Source of the DNA: RGIG1681 sp017467625
Lineage (GTDB): Bacteria > Bacillota > Clostridia > Christensenellales > UBA1242
DNA: 64,000 nt
Direction of reading: 5' to 3'
Assembly: GCA_017467625.1 (NCBI GenBank)
Contig: JAFUSN010000004.1
Coordinates: forward strand, 248,001-312,000
The notes beneath the pieces are model-generated. The model did no database searches. It saw only the letters and a program-made list of their open reading frames with translations, and was not told the origin of the DNA. The translations under genes and the position numbers were made by a program. Shown here one piece after another: positions 9,272 through 17,906 of this stretch. Position 1 is the first letter of the stretch; each line of letters begins with the position of its first letter.

Positions 9272-11099
9272 ACAAATTGGACGAGGAACTCCTCAAAAAG
9301 CAAAAAACACAAAGCAAGCACTTTTAAAACTTGTGCGTTACATGAAAAGTTTTGTTCCTGTTGTAATTGTAACACTTGTTTTAGTTGTTGCCAGCACGGT
9401 GTTTAGACTTGTTGGTCCAAACCAACTTTCAAAAATAACCGAAATTGTTCAACAGGCAATTCCAATTTTTAATGAAAATGGACAAATTGTTTTTCCTGGA
9501 ATTCCTTATGAAATGAGTGCGGTTTGGAAAATTGTTATAACTTTAATTGTGCTTTACAGTTTGGGATTGGTTTTCACTTATATTGCAAATGTTTTAATTG
9601 CAAGGGTAAGCTTTAAAATCAGCCAAAAACTTCGCAAGGATATAAATGAAAAAATAAATAGACTTCCGCTTAAATATTTAGACGCAAAACCTTATGGTGA
9701 TGTGCTCAGCACTGTTGCTAATGATGTTGACTCAATTTCGCAAACACTTCATCAAAGTGCGTCTGGCCTGGTTAGTGCTGTAACGCTTTTGCTTGGTTCA
9801 GTAATCATGATGTTTGTGACAAACTGGATTTTGGCACTTGTTGCAATTGGTTCAAGTTTAATTGGTTTTGTTTTAATGTTTTTAATTATGTCAAAATCTC
9901 AAAAATATTTCATGGAACAGCAGTATAAACTTGCTGAACTTAATGGCGTTATTGAAGAGGTTTATTCGGGTCAAACTGTTGTTAAAACCTATAATGCAAA
10001 AGATGAAGTTCAAGGGGTTTTTGACAATGTTAATGGAAAACTTCACTCAAGTGCATGGAAATCCCAATTTTTCAGTGGAATCATGTATCCACTTATGGGC
10101 TTCATTGGAAATTTTGGATATGTCATGGTTTGTGTTGTTGGAGCAATTCTTGCAACCAACAAAGTTATTGGAATTGAAGTAATTGTTTCATTTATGATTT
10201 ATGTAAGATATTTCACAAATCCGCTTTCTCAAATTGCTCAAGCAATGTCAAGTTTTCAAACAGCAGCCGCAGCAAGTGAACGAGTGTTTGAATTTTTAGA
10301 AGCAGAAGAAATTTCAAGTGAAGTTCAAAATCCTGAAACCATTGAAAAGGTTAAGGGTGGTGTTGAAATTGAAAATGTTAGGTTTGGCTATGATAAAAAC
10401 AGAGAAATAATTCATGGGTTTTCTGCAAAAATTAAATCTGGTCAAAAAGTTGCAATTGTTGGACCAACAGGTGCGGGAAAAACAACCATCGTAAACCTTT
10501 TAATGCGTTTCTATGATGTTGATTCTGGTGACATTAAAATTGATGGCACATCAATTTATAACATAAAGAGAAGTCATCTCCGTGACATTTTTGCAATGGT
10601 TTTGCAGGACACATGGCTCTTTGAAGGCACAATTCGTGAGAATTTAGTTTACAATAAAACTGGAATAACTGACGATGATTTAGATAGGGTTTGTGAGGCG
10701 TGTGGACTCACTCACTTCATAAAAACTCTTCCTCATGGTTATGACACGGTTTTGTCTGATGAAACAAATGTGTCAGTTGGTCAAAAACAGTTGCTTACAA
10801 TTGCACGAGCAATGCTTCAAAATTCACCAATGTTAATTTTGGATGAAGCAACCAGCAATGTTGACACCAGAACTGAAGAACTTATTCAAAAAGCGATGGA
10901 TAAACTTACTGAAAATCGAACAAGTTTTGTAATTGCACATCGCCTTTCAACAATAAAAAATGCCGACTTAATTCTAGTTTTGAAAGATGGTGATGTAATT
11001 GAATCTGGAAACCATAATGAACTTATTAAACAAAATGGTTTTTATGCAGAACTTTATAATAGCCAGTTTTCACTTGAAGGAAATAATTTAATTGATTAA
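9264..11099 (+). CDS. ABC exporter half-transporter 2 (catalytic-site subunit of the heterodimer)
   Basis: 611 residues: transmembrane domain, then ATPase with Walker A GPTGAGKTT at 400-408, Walker B LILDEATSNVD (catalytic Glu present) and H-loop IAHRLSTI. The signature is VSVGQKQ (SVGQ instead of SGGQ). Complementary lesions in this pair are the hallmark of TM287/288, LmrCD and EfrAB-type heterodimers, exporters of drugs or lipids. The ATG at 9264 has AAAGGAGGAA just upstream, inside the end of the partner gene. The N-terminal 30 residues are basic and cytoplasmic. Confidence 0.9.
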   Translation: MPRQIGRGTPQKAKNTKQALLKLVRYMKSFVPVVIVTLVLVVASTVFRLVGPNQLSKITEIVQQAIPIFNENGQIVFPGIPYEMSAVWKIVITLIVLYSLGLVFTYIANVLIARVSFKISQKLRKDINEKINRLPLKYLDAKPYGDVLSTVANDVDSISQTLHQSASGLVSAVTLLLGSVIMMFVTNWILALVAIGSSLIGFVLMFLIMSKSQKYFMEQQYKLAELNGVIEEVYSGQTVVKTYNAKDEVQGVFDNVNGKLHSSAWKSQFFSGIMYPLMGFIGNFGYVMVCVVGAILATNKVIGIEVIVSFMIYVRYFTNPLSQIAQAMSSFQTAAAASERVFEFLEAEEISSEVQNPETIEKVKGGVEIENVRFGYDKNREIIHGFSAKIKSGQKVAIVGPTGAGKTTIVNLLMRFYDVDSGDIKIDGTSIYNIKRSHLRDIFAMVLQDTWLFEGTIRENLVYNKTGITDDDLDRVCEACGLTHFIKTLPHGYDTVLSDETNVSVGQKQLLTIARAMLQNSPMLILDEATSNVDTRTEELIQKAMDKLTENRTSFVIAHRLSTIKNADLILVLKDGDVIESGNHNELIKQNGFYAELYNSQFSLEGNNLID

Positions 11100-11100
11100 A

Positions 11101-11128
11101 AATCTCAACTTCGGTTAAGATTTTTTTG
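11101..11128 (+). terminator. Terminator of the ABC exporter operon
   Basis: AATCTCAAC-TTCG-GTTAAGATT followed by a T-run; one C/A mismatch in the stem and a stable UUCG tetraloop. Confidence 0.75.
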
Positions 11129-11183
11129 TGGCACGCAAACTTGAAATTGGTGAGTTTTTAAGTTAAAATAAGCATGAGCGAAA

Positions 11184-11210
11184 GGGGCGTGGGTTAGGTG
11201 CAGGGAAGGG
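11184..11210 (+). other. G-rich tract in an AT-rich intergenic region
   Basis: Four G-runs of three or more (GGGG, GGG, GGG, GGG) in 27 nt, loops of 3, 9 and 2 nt, located between the exporter terminator and the promoter of the zinc-ribbon gene. Non-coding; possible G-quadruplex. Confidence 0.45.
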
Positions 11211-11268
11211 AGTGAAAAACAACTTATTTTTTGTTGCTAAATTTAAAAAAAATATATAAAATAGACTT

Positions 11269-12312
11269 ATGAATGAAATACCATCAAAATGTCAAAATTG
11301 TGGAAGTGAATTAAAATTTGATCCAAAGTCAGGAGCGCTTATTTGCAAGTACTGTGGGTCTAATTATTTTTTGCCCAAAAAACAAGAAGATGCAGTTATT
11401 GTTCGTCAATATAGTGGTGAATTTCATCCAAATGGTTTAAACCAAAGTTTAAGAGCATATAAGTGCAACACATGCGGAAACACTTATTATATGTCGAGTG
11501 ATGGAACTTCAAAAAAGTGCCCAAACTGTGCAAACAACACAATGACACTTATTGAAGATCCTGGCTATGTTGCTGATGGAATTATTCCATTTTCAATAAC
11601 TAAAGAAGAAGCGGCAAAAAACTTTGCAAGGTTTTTAAAAGGGAAAACAAACTATCCAAAAGAACTTAAAAAATCTGCTGAAAATCAAAAGCTTATGGGT
11701 GTGTTTGTTCCAATTTGGAATTTTTCTCTTAATGTTATTGCTGAATATAGTGCAAATGTTAATGAGGTTAAAAAGGGTTGGGACGGAAATTATTATAGTT
11801 CATCAAAACCAATTTTTGGCGACAAGGTAAAAAGAATCAAATCTCTTGATGCGTGTGCAACAACTCAAGAAGATGATGAACTTTTGGAACTTTTTGACGA
11901 AAATGACTACGCCAAAATTATTCCATTTATCCCTGAATACACCTATGGGTATAAGGTTGATGCAACCAATAAAGATATTCATGAACATTACTATAAAATT
12001 GTTGAAGGTGCTGAACAAGAACTTAAAACTTCAATAAAAAAAGAACTTTTAGATAAGTATAAGGAAATCAGCGGAATCAACACAGCCGCTCAAGCACGTG
12101 ATGTATTTTTCAACTACACCTATGTTCCGGTTTTTGTGAACACTTTCACTTACAGAAATAAAACTTATAAAACATATATAAGTGGAACAACCGGAAAGGT
12201 TATTGGGAAAACGCCAAAGAGCACTTGGGCATATGTCAAAGAGCTTATTAAAATTTTTGGAGTTGCAGCAGGAATTGCACTCATTGTATTTTTACTTTCA
12301 AGAAATAAATAA
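11269..12312 (+). CDS. Zinc-ribbon, C-terminally membrane-anchored protein of unknown function
   Basis: 347 residues. Two N-terminal zinc-binding modules: CQNC...CKYC (about 9-29) and CNTC...CPNC (about 67-88), as in TFIIB-type zinc-ribbon proteins of Firmicutes. A soluble middle domain is followed by one C-terminal transmembrane helix (VAAGIALIVFLL) and a short basic tail, so the zinc ribbons should face the cytoplasm. No ribosome site precedes the ATG; instead TATAAA/TAAAAT boxes end 6-8 nt before it, suggesting a leaderless mRNA. Exact function unknown. Confidence 0.8.
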   Translation: MNEIPSKCQNCGSELKFDPKSGALICKYCGSNYFLPKKQEDAVIVRQYSGEFHPNGLNQSLRAYKCNTCGNTYYMSSDGTSKKCPNCANNTMTLIEDPGYVADGIIPFSITKEEAAKNFARFLKGKTNYPKELKKSAENQKLMGVFVPIWNFSLNVIAEYSANVNEVKKGWDGNYYSSSKPIFGDKVKRIKSLDACATTQEDDELLELFDENDYAKIIPFIPEYTYGYKVDATNKDIHEHYYKIVEGAEQELKTSIKKELLDKYKEISGINTAAQARDVFFNYTYVPVFVNTFTYRNKTYKTYISGTTGKVIGKTPKSTWAYVKELIKIFGVAAGIALIVFLLSRNK

Positions 12313-12338
12313 AAATCACGACAAGCGTCGTGATTTTT
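12311..12338. terminator. Bidirectional terminator
   Basis: AAAAATCACGAC-AAGC-GTCGTGATTTTT, 12-bp stem, between convergent genes. Confidence 0.85.
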
Positions 12339-12957
12339 ATTTGCAAATGTTAAATGTTTTAACTTGAATTGATTTATCAACGAGGTTTAAAAATTTGTAT
12401 TCGCAAGATTTATCTCCAACAATTGAGCCATAATGAGTTGGAACAACAATTTTTGGTTTAATTTTATTTGTAAGTTCGGCGGCTTCTTCAGCTGTCATTG
12501 TGTATGTTCCGCCAATTGGAACAAAAAGCACATCACATTTTTGGTTTAAAAGTTCTTCAGTTGCGTCAGTGTCGCCGCAAATGATGTATGTTTCACCATC
12601 TTTTTCAAGTTTATATCCCAGCCAATTATATTCTTTTTTGTGAAATTCTTTATTTAAATTATATGCAGAAAATGCGGTGAGCTTAAAGTTTTCACACACA
12701 AATTCATCACCCGGCAAAAGAAAATATTTTTCATTGTTTGGATAGGCTTCTTGAAGTTTTGACTTTGCATCTCGTGGGGCAATGAAAATTGTTTCAGCCA
12801 TATAAAGTTTATCAATATCTTCAAGGCTAAAATGGTCATAGTGAGTGTGAGTTAAAATTATATATTTTGCTTTGTTTTTATTAAATTTAATTTCAAATGG
12901 ATCAAAAAATAAATTGTCAATTTGAATTGAACTGTGGCTGTTGACATTAATGTTCAT
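12337..12957 (-). CDS. Metallo-beta-lactamase-fold hydrolase (UlaG-like)
   Basis: 206-residue MBL-fold protein. The metal-binding HTHYDH motif is near the N-terminus (about 38-43), ICGDTDATEE supplies the bridging Asp, and VPTHYGSI the last His. The layout resembles the Firmicute UlaG/YtkL-type hydrolases; substrate unknown. The start at 12957 (MNINVNSH) is chosen over the upstream in-frame ATG because AGAGGA lies 6-7 nt before it. Monocistronic; shares the terminator at 12311-12338. Confidence 0.85.
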   Translation of the reverse strand: MNINVNSHSSIQIDNLFFDPFEIKFNKNKAKYIILTHTHYDHFSLEDIDKLYMAETIFIAPRDAKSKLQEAYPNNEKYFLLPGDEFVCENFKLTAFSAYNLNKEFHKKEYNWLGYKLEKDGETYIICGDTDATEELLNQKCDVLFVPIGGTYTMTAEEAAELTNKIKPKIVVPTHYGSIVGDKSCEYKFLNLVDKSIQVKTFNICK

Positions 12958-13042
12958 TGTTTTTCCTCTGTAACTTAATAAATTTATTGTAGCACCAAAC
13001 CTTTTTTTCATCCAAACGAAATGATGTATTTTTTTATTCTGC

Positions 13043-13071
13043 TAGACTTTAAGAAATTATATCTTTATAAT
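13043..13071 (+). promoter_or_regulatory. Promoter for the RelA-type gene
   Basis: TAGACT (13043-13048), 17-bp spacer, TATAAT (13066-13071), about 33 bp before the ATG. Confidence 0.6.
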
Positions 13072-13103
13072 ATAGTTATAGAGTGAAATCTTGGAGGAAT
13101 ATT

Positions 13104-15197
13104 ATGCTTCAACAAAATGCTTTAAAAGAAAAATATGGCGAAAAAGAAACAGATAAAATTTTTAAATTGATTGCTTTTCTTTCTTCAAATGAAAAATTTT
13201 CACAAAAATTAATTGATGATGCGTGTGATATTGCAGAAATTGTAATAAAGCTTAAACTTGACAGCACCAGCGTTTGCGCTGCGCTAGTGTTTCCTTATAT
13301 TCTAAAAAATCTTTCTTTTGTGGAGGAATTTTCAAACGATAGTGAACTTTATCAGATTTTGCAAAGTTTGTTAAAGTGTGAGGAATATTCAAAAAATTAC
13401 ACTGACGCGAATGGGCTTAAAGAAATGCTTATTGCAATCACAAAAGATATCAGGGTAATTATTATCAAAATTGCGCAAATGCTTGTTGAGGCAAGAAAAA
13501 GCGTGCGTAAATTTGAGGATAAAAAAGCAACTGAACTTTTTAAAATCATTGACGATATTTTCATGCCAATTGCGGCTCGTCTTGGTCTTAGTGAAGTTAA
13601 ATCTGAATTCCAGGATTTGTCATTTGAGTTTCATGAACCAAGAGAATATGAAAAACTTAAAGAAGAAGTAAAAAAGGAAACTCGTGCAAACAAGCACATG
13701 ATAAACAAAATTGTAAACGACATAAAAACATTGCTTTCATCAAATGGAATTGATTGCACTTGTTATGGAAGAATTAAGCACCTTTCAAGCATTCACAATA
13801 AAATTGTTTATAAAAATTATTCATTAAAACAAATTTATGATATTGCCGCAGTTAGAATTTTGGTTAAAAACATGAGCGAGTGTTACACTGCGCTTGGAAT
13901 TGTTCACTCAAGCTACATTCCTGTTGATGGAAGATTTAAAGATTATATTGCTAACCCAAAACAAAATGGATATCAATCACTTCACACAACAGTTTATGCT
14001 GACAATGAACTTTTTGAAATTCAAATTAGAACATTTGAAATGCATGATTTTGCTGAATATGGTGTTGCTGCACACTTTTTATATAAAGAGCACAAAAAGA
14101 GCTTTTCTGGCGTTGATGGCAAACTTCTTTGGATTAGAAAAATGCTTGAAAACAAAGAAAATGTTTCAACAAAAGAACTTCTTGAAGAGCTTAAAACTGA
14201 TGTTTATTTGGGTGAAATTTTTGTTCAAACACCAATGGGAAAGGTTGTTAAACTTGTTGAAAATGCAACCCCAATTGACTTTGCTTATTTAATTCACACT
14301 GACATTGGAAATCGTTGTGTTGGAGCAAGGGTTAACGGCAGAATGGTTCCATTAACATCTCCGCTTTCAAATGGTGATGTTGTGGAAATTATTACTTCAC
14401 AAAACTCAAAAGGCCCTTCAAGAGATTGGATTAAAAAAGTTAAAATGCAGGGAACTCGTGACAAAATTAACTACTTTTTCAAAAAGCAAATGAAAGATGA
14501 AAACATTAAGCTTGGAAAAAGTATGGTTGAGCAATATGCAAAGAGCAACGACATTGTGTTAAACTCACTTCTTCAAGAGAGATGGATTGAGATAATTTTA
14601 AGAAAGACAGCTTTTTCATCACTAGATGAATTATATGCAGCCATTGGCTATGGTTCAATGACTTCTGAAAAATTTGTTAAAAGACTTCAAACACTTAAGC
14701 GCAATGAAGAACTTCAATCAAAAACAATTCTTGACAGTGCAATTAAGGGTCCGGTTAAAATTGAAAATAAATATGACATTGTTGGTGCTGAAGGAACTTT
14801 AACCAAATATTGTAAATGCTGCAATCCAATTCCAGGAGATGAAATTGTTGGCTATGTTTCAAGAGGAAGGGGAATTATTATTCATAAAAATGACTGCCCT
14901 GCAATTAAAAATTTAGCAGAGTCAAGGTTTATTAAAGTTGACTGGAACTTGCAGTCTGCAAACAATTTAACTTTCACCGCATCAATTGATATTGTTGCTA
15001 AAAACAAATCAAACATTTATTTTGAAATTACAAATGCACTTAATGAACTTGGAATTAAAGTGTCATCAATAAACACCACTGTAAATAAAAATGAAGAACT
15101 GCTTTTAAAAATTGGGGTTGAAATTAAAGATAAGGAGCATTTGACAAAACTAAAGAATAAGCTTTCATCACTTGAATCAGTTTATGAGGTGCTTTAA
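13104..15197 (+). CDS. (p)ppGpp synthetase, RelA-type: intact synthetase, degenerate HD hydrolase
   Basis: 697-residue long RSH protein. Synthetase motifs are intact: RFKDYIANPK, NGYQSLHTTV, QIRTFEMHDFAEYG. A TGS domain (IFVQTPMGKVVKL), a CC-type zinc region (YCKCCNPIPGDEI) and a C-terminal ACT domain follow. The hydrolase domain lacks the HD...ED metal motif: at residues 60-64 it reads ALVFP, with Phe63-Pro64 where HD should be, as in E. coli RelA. So alarmone synthesis without hydrolysis is predicted. ATG 13104 follows GGAGG. The stop overlaps the next ATG (TAATG), so the AlkD-like gene is co-translated. Confidence 0.9.
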   Translation: MLQQNALKEKYGEKETDKIFKLIAFLSSNEKFSQKLIDDACDIAEIVIKLKLDSTSVCAALVFPYILKNLSFVEEFSNDSELYQILQSLLKCEEYSKNYTDANGLKEMLIAITKDIRVIIIKIAQMLVEARKSVRKFEDKKATELFKIIDDIFMPIAARLGLSEVKSEFQDLSFEFHEPREYEKLKEEVKKETRANKHMINKIVNDIKTLLSSNGIDCTCYGRIKHLSSIHNKIVYKNYSLKQIYDIAAVRILVKNMSECYTALGIVHSSYIPVDGRFKDYIANPKQNGYQSLHTTVYADNELFEIQIRTFEMHDFAEYGVAAHFLYKEHKKSFSGVDGKLLWIRKMLENKENVSTKELLEELKTDVYLGEIFVQTPMGKVVKLVENATPIDFAYLIHTDIGNRCVGARVNGRMVPLTSPLSNGDVVEIITSQNSKGPSRDWIKKVKMQGTRDKINYFFKKQMKDENIKLGKSMVEQYAKSNDIVLNSLLQERWIEIILRKTAFSSLDELYAAIGYGSMTSEKFVKRLQTLKRNEELQSKTILDSAIKGPVKIENKYDIVGAEGTLTKYCKCCNPIPGDEIVGYVSRGRGIIIHKNDCPAIKNLAESRFIKVDWNLQSANNLTFTASIDIVAKNKSNIYFEITNALNELGIKVSSINTTVNKNEELLLKIGVEIKDKEHLTKLKNKLSSLESVYEVL

Positions 15198-15931
15198 TGA
15201 GCGAAATTTACGCAAAAATTGATGAAAAATATATAAAAAATTGGTTAAAAACATTAAAAAGAGCGGTTTCTGCTGAAGATTATGAAAGGCATAAGCGAAT
15301 AATAAATTCAAACCAAGAAATTATTGATATTAAAATGGGTGATATTCGCGCACTTGCAAAAGAACTTTCAAAATGTGATTTTAAGCCATATTTATCTACT
15401 GCAAAAGCGTCATCAAAGGAAAGTGAGTTTTATGAAGAAACTTTAATTCAAGGACTTCTCATTTCCAGCATAAAAAATTTAGATGAACAACTAAATGAGT
15501 TTTCATGGTGGGTTAAAAAAATTGATAATTGGTCAACTTGTGATTCGGTGTGTGCCAGTTTAAAAATTTTAAAAAGATGCAAAGAGAAAGAAAAGTATTT
15601 TAATTTTTTTTACGATATTTCATTTTCAAAAGAAGAGTTTGTTTCAAGATTTGGAATTGTTACAATTATGAGCGTCTTTCTGGAATCTCAGTTTTTGGAT
15701 AAAATTATTGAACTTTGCAAAAGGGTTAAAAGTGATTTTTATTATGTGAACATGGGGCTTGCATGGCTAATAAGTTTTTTGTTTATGAAATTCAAAAATG
15801 AAACATACGAGCTTTTTGAGTCAAACACACTTTCAAAATTTGTTCAAAACAAAGCCATTTCAAAATGTCGTGATAGTTTTCAAGTGTCTGGTGAAGATAA
15901 AGATAGATTGATTAATTATAGAAAAAAATAA
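15197..15931 (+). CDS. DNA alkylation repair enzyme (AlkD-like, HEAT-repeat glycosylase family)
   Basis: 244 residues. The opening (W-LK-L, then IKMGDIRALAKEL), FYEETLIQGLLIS, WSTCDSVCASLK and YYVNMGLAWLIS match the AlkD/ALK HEAT-like repeat family, which removes alkylated bases. The central W-x-x-x-D segment is the family's catalytic region, where NWSTCDSV keeps the Asp. The gene overlaps the RelA-type stop by one base, an unusual pairing of repair with the stringent response. It ends in a strong terminator. Confidence 0.85.
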   Translation: MSEIYAKIDEKYIKNWLKTLKRAVSAEDYERHKRIINSNQEIIDIKMGDIRALAKELSKCDFKPYLSTAKASSKESEFYEETLIQGLLISSIKNLDEQLNEFSWWVKKIDNWSTCDSVCASLKILKRCKEKEKYFNFFYDISFSKEEFVSRFGIVTIMSVFLESQFLDKIIELCKRVKSDFYYVNMGLAWLISFLFMKFKNETYELFESNTLSKFVQNKAISKCRDSFQVSGEDKDRLINYRKK

Positions 15932-15956
15932 CGCACTTATTTAGTGCGTTATTTTT
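15924..15956. terminator. Bidirectional terminator
   Basis: AAAAATAACGCACT / AGTGCGTTATTTTT, 14-bp stem, 5-nt loop, between convergent genes. Confidence 0.85.
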
Positions 15957-16920
15957 ATTCAAACTCGTGGATTGTTTTGCGTTTGAAAAGTTGTTTGATG
16001 GCTTCTTTTTTTGAAATTTTGTTATGAATTACATTATAAACAGTTTTTGTTATTGGAAGGTCAACCTTAACTCTTTTTGCTAGTTTTAAAAGGGCTGCGG
16101 AAGTTGCAACGCCTTCGGCAAGTTTGTCAAATGGTTCATCTTTGGCAAACTTTTCGCCCCACATTCTGTTGTGTGAATATTTTGAAAATAGAGTTGCTTC
16201 ATAATCGCCCAAATGGCAAAGTCCATATGCTGAAAGTTCGTTCCCACCGCATGCTTTTATCAGCCTTGCAATTTCACGAGAGCCTCTTGCCATGAGTCCA
16301 CCTTTAAGCGTACTGAATCCCATTCCGTCCAAAAGTCCAGCAGCAATTCCCATAACATTTTTTGCGGCGGCTCCAATTTCACTTCCAATAATGTCTTCAC
16401 CTTGATAAAAACGGATTAAATCTGAGCGTAAAATTTTGGTCAGTTTAAGCGAAAGTTTTGGATTATATGAATCAATAATCATAACACTCGCAACGCCGTT
16501 TACAAATGATTGAATGTGTCCAGGTCCAACCCAAACAGCAATATTTTTCGGATTTATTCCTGCATCAATCAAAATTGTTGAAAGGCGATTGCCGGTTTTT
16601 TCTTCAATTCCCTTCATGCAAAGGATATATTTTTTTGATTTATAGTTTGCTTGTTTAGCAAGGGTTTTTGAAAAACTTCTAAGTCCTTGCGCGCCAATTG
16701 AAATAACAATAAAATCACTTCTATCAATTGCTTCCTGCAGGTTTGAAGTCATTTTAATTGAACTTGGAAACTCAACATATTCGTTTTTATGTGTGGTTAA
16801 AAGCCGGTTAAATGATTCGCTTTCTTTAAGCCCCCAAACTGTTACATCATGGCCAATTTTATCTAAATACCAAGCAATAAATGAACCCCAGCGGCCAGGT
16901 CCTAACAATGAAAATTTCAT
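15955..16920 (-). CDS. gpsA: NAD(P)H-dependent glycerol-3-phosphate dehydrogenase
   Basis: Reduces dihydroxyacetone phosphate to sn-glycerol-3-phosphate for phospholipid synthesis. 321 residues. The N-terminal Rossmann loop GPGRWGSF is at 7-14, IGAQGL and GPGH follow, and the catalytic region GAAAKNVMGIAAG, then LKGGLMARGSREI, marks the GpsA C-terminal domain. The GxGxxG motif is GPGRWG, slightly unusual but seen in Firmicute GpsA. AGGGAAT sits just before the ATG at 16920. Monocistronic. Confidence 0.93.
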   Translation of the reverse strand: MKFSLLGPGRWGSFIAWYLDKIGHDVTVWGLKESESFNRLLTTHKNEYVEFPSSIKMTSNLQEAIDRSDFIVISIGAQGLRSFSKTLAKQANYKSKKYILCMKGIEEKTGNRLSTILIDAGINPKNIAVWVGPGHIQSFVNGVASVMIIDSYNPKLSLKLTKILRSDLIRFYQGEDIIGSEIGAAAKNVMGIAAGLLDGMGFSTLKGGLMARGSREIARLIKACGGNELSAYGLCHLGDYEATLFSKYSHNRMWGEKFAKDEPFDKLAEGVATSAALLKLAKRVKVDLPITKTVYNVIHNKISKKEAIKQLFKRKTIHEFE

Positions 16921-16989
16921 ATTCCCTCCACTTACTGCAAAAATAATAACACGAATTCAATATGCATACAAACAAAATTGTTAATCTTA

Positions 16990-17018
16990 TTGTAAAAATT
17001 TAATAATTTTGTTATTAT
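16990..17018 (+). promoter_or_regulatory. Promoter ending 6 nt before the start codon (leaderless candidate)
   Basis: TTGTAA (16990-16995), 17-bp spacer, TATTAT (17013-17018), then 6 nt to the ATG at 17025. No ribosome site between. Confidence 0.6.
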
Positions 17019-17024
17019 TAATGT

Positions 17025-17906
17025 ATGAGATTGTCAGCATATCAAATTATTAAACTTGATAATCTAAAAAAAGATAGTGATGAACTTGAAGGGCTGCTAA
17101 ACAGAATTGAGGTTGCAGGAGATCCAAAACTATCTTCGTTTTATCGTGCACAATTAAAAGAAATTTCTGAAGTGGTTTTGTGCTATGAAAAGTTTTTACA
17201 AGCAACTGCAACTGAAAAGGAAATTTTTGAAACCCAACTTTTAAATTACTGTGCAAACGAGGGGATTTCCGGAAATCAATGCGCTGAAATAACAATTTCG
17301 GGAAAAGATAAAAAGTTTTGTTTGGAATTTAAACAGTTTATTTTTAATTACGCACAAAAAAATCAATTAAACACAAAAGAATTAAATGAAAAGCAAGTTC
17401 AGGTTTCTGGATTTGGTGCTTTTGAAAAATTAAAATTTTTAAGTGGTGTTGTTAGAAAAATTTTAAAAGGTTCAAGAAGTGATTTAACTGTTACGGTTTA
17501 TGAAATTTTAGCAGATGAATTTACATTTAATGAAAATGATTTGAAATTTGAAATTTCAAAATCAAGCGGAGCCGGTGGTCAGCATATTAACAAAACTGAA
17601 TCGGCAGTAAAAGTTGTTCATGTTCCAACTGGAATTTCTGTAAAAGTTCAAGACAATCGCTCACAATTTCAAAATAAAGAAAGAGCAATTGAACTTTTAA
17701 AACAGAAACTTTTTGATGAATACAAAAAAAATAGTGAAAAATATATCAAAAATCAACAAAAACAATTAAAAAATGCAATTTTTTCAGATACGGCCACAGT
17801 TGTGTTTGATTTTGACCGAAATGTTTTCAAAACAATTTCAGGCTGCGAAATCAAACTTAAACTTGCATTAGATGGGGACTTTGTTTTGAGTGGAAATGGA
17901 AAGTGA
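17025..17906 (+). CDS. Class I release-factor-like protein lacking a recognisable codon-reading motif
   Basis: 293 residues. The catalytic GGQ is intact at 184-186 in the context SSGAGGQHINKTESAVKV, so peptidyl-tRNA hydrolysis on the ribosome is expected. Upstream, GAFEKLKFLSGVVRKI matches RF domain 2, but the segment that carries PxT (RF1) or SPF (RF2) is shortened to ILKGSRSDLTV. Domain 1 is short (whole RFs are about 360 residues). By analogy it could be a ribosome-rescue or specialised factor (RF-H-like); this is inference. It overlaps the helicase gene by about 11 nt and so probably belongs to the same operon. Confidence 0.75.
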   Translation: MRLSAYQIIKLDNLKKDSDELEGLLNRIEVAGDPKLSSFYRAQLKEISEVVLCYEKFLQATATEKEIFETQLLNYCANEGISGNQCAEITISGKDKKFCLEFKQFIFNYAQKNQLNTKELNEKQVQVSGFGAFEKLKFLSGVVRKILKGSRSDLTVTVYEILADEFTFNENDLKFEISKSSGAGGQHINKTESAVKVVHVPTGISVKVQDNRSQFQNKERAIELLKQKLFDEYKKNSEKYIKNQQKQLKNAIFSDTATVVFDFDRNVFKTISGCEIKLKLALDGDFVLSGNGK

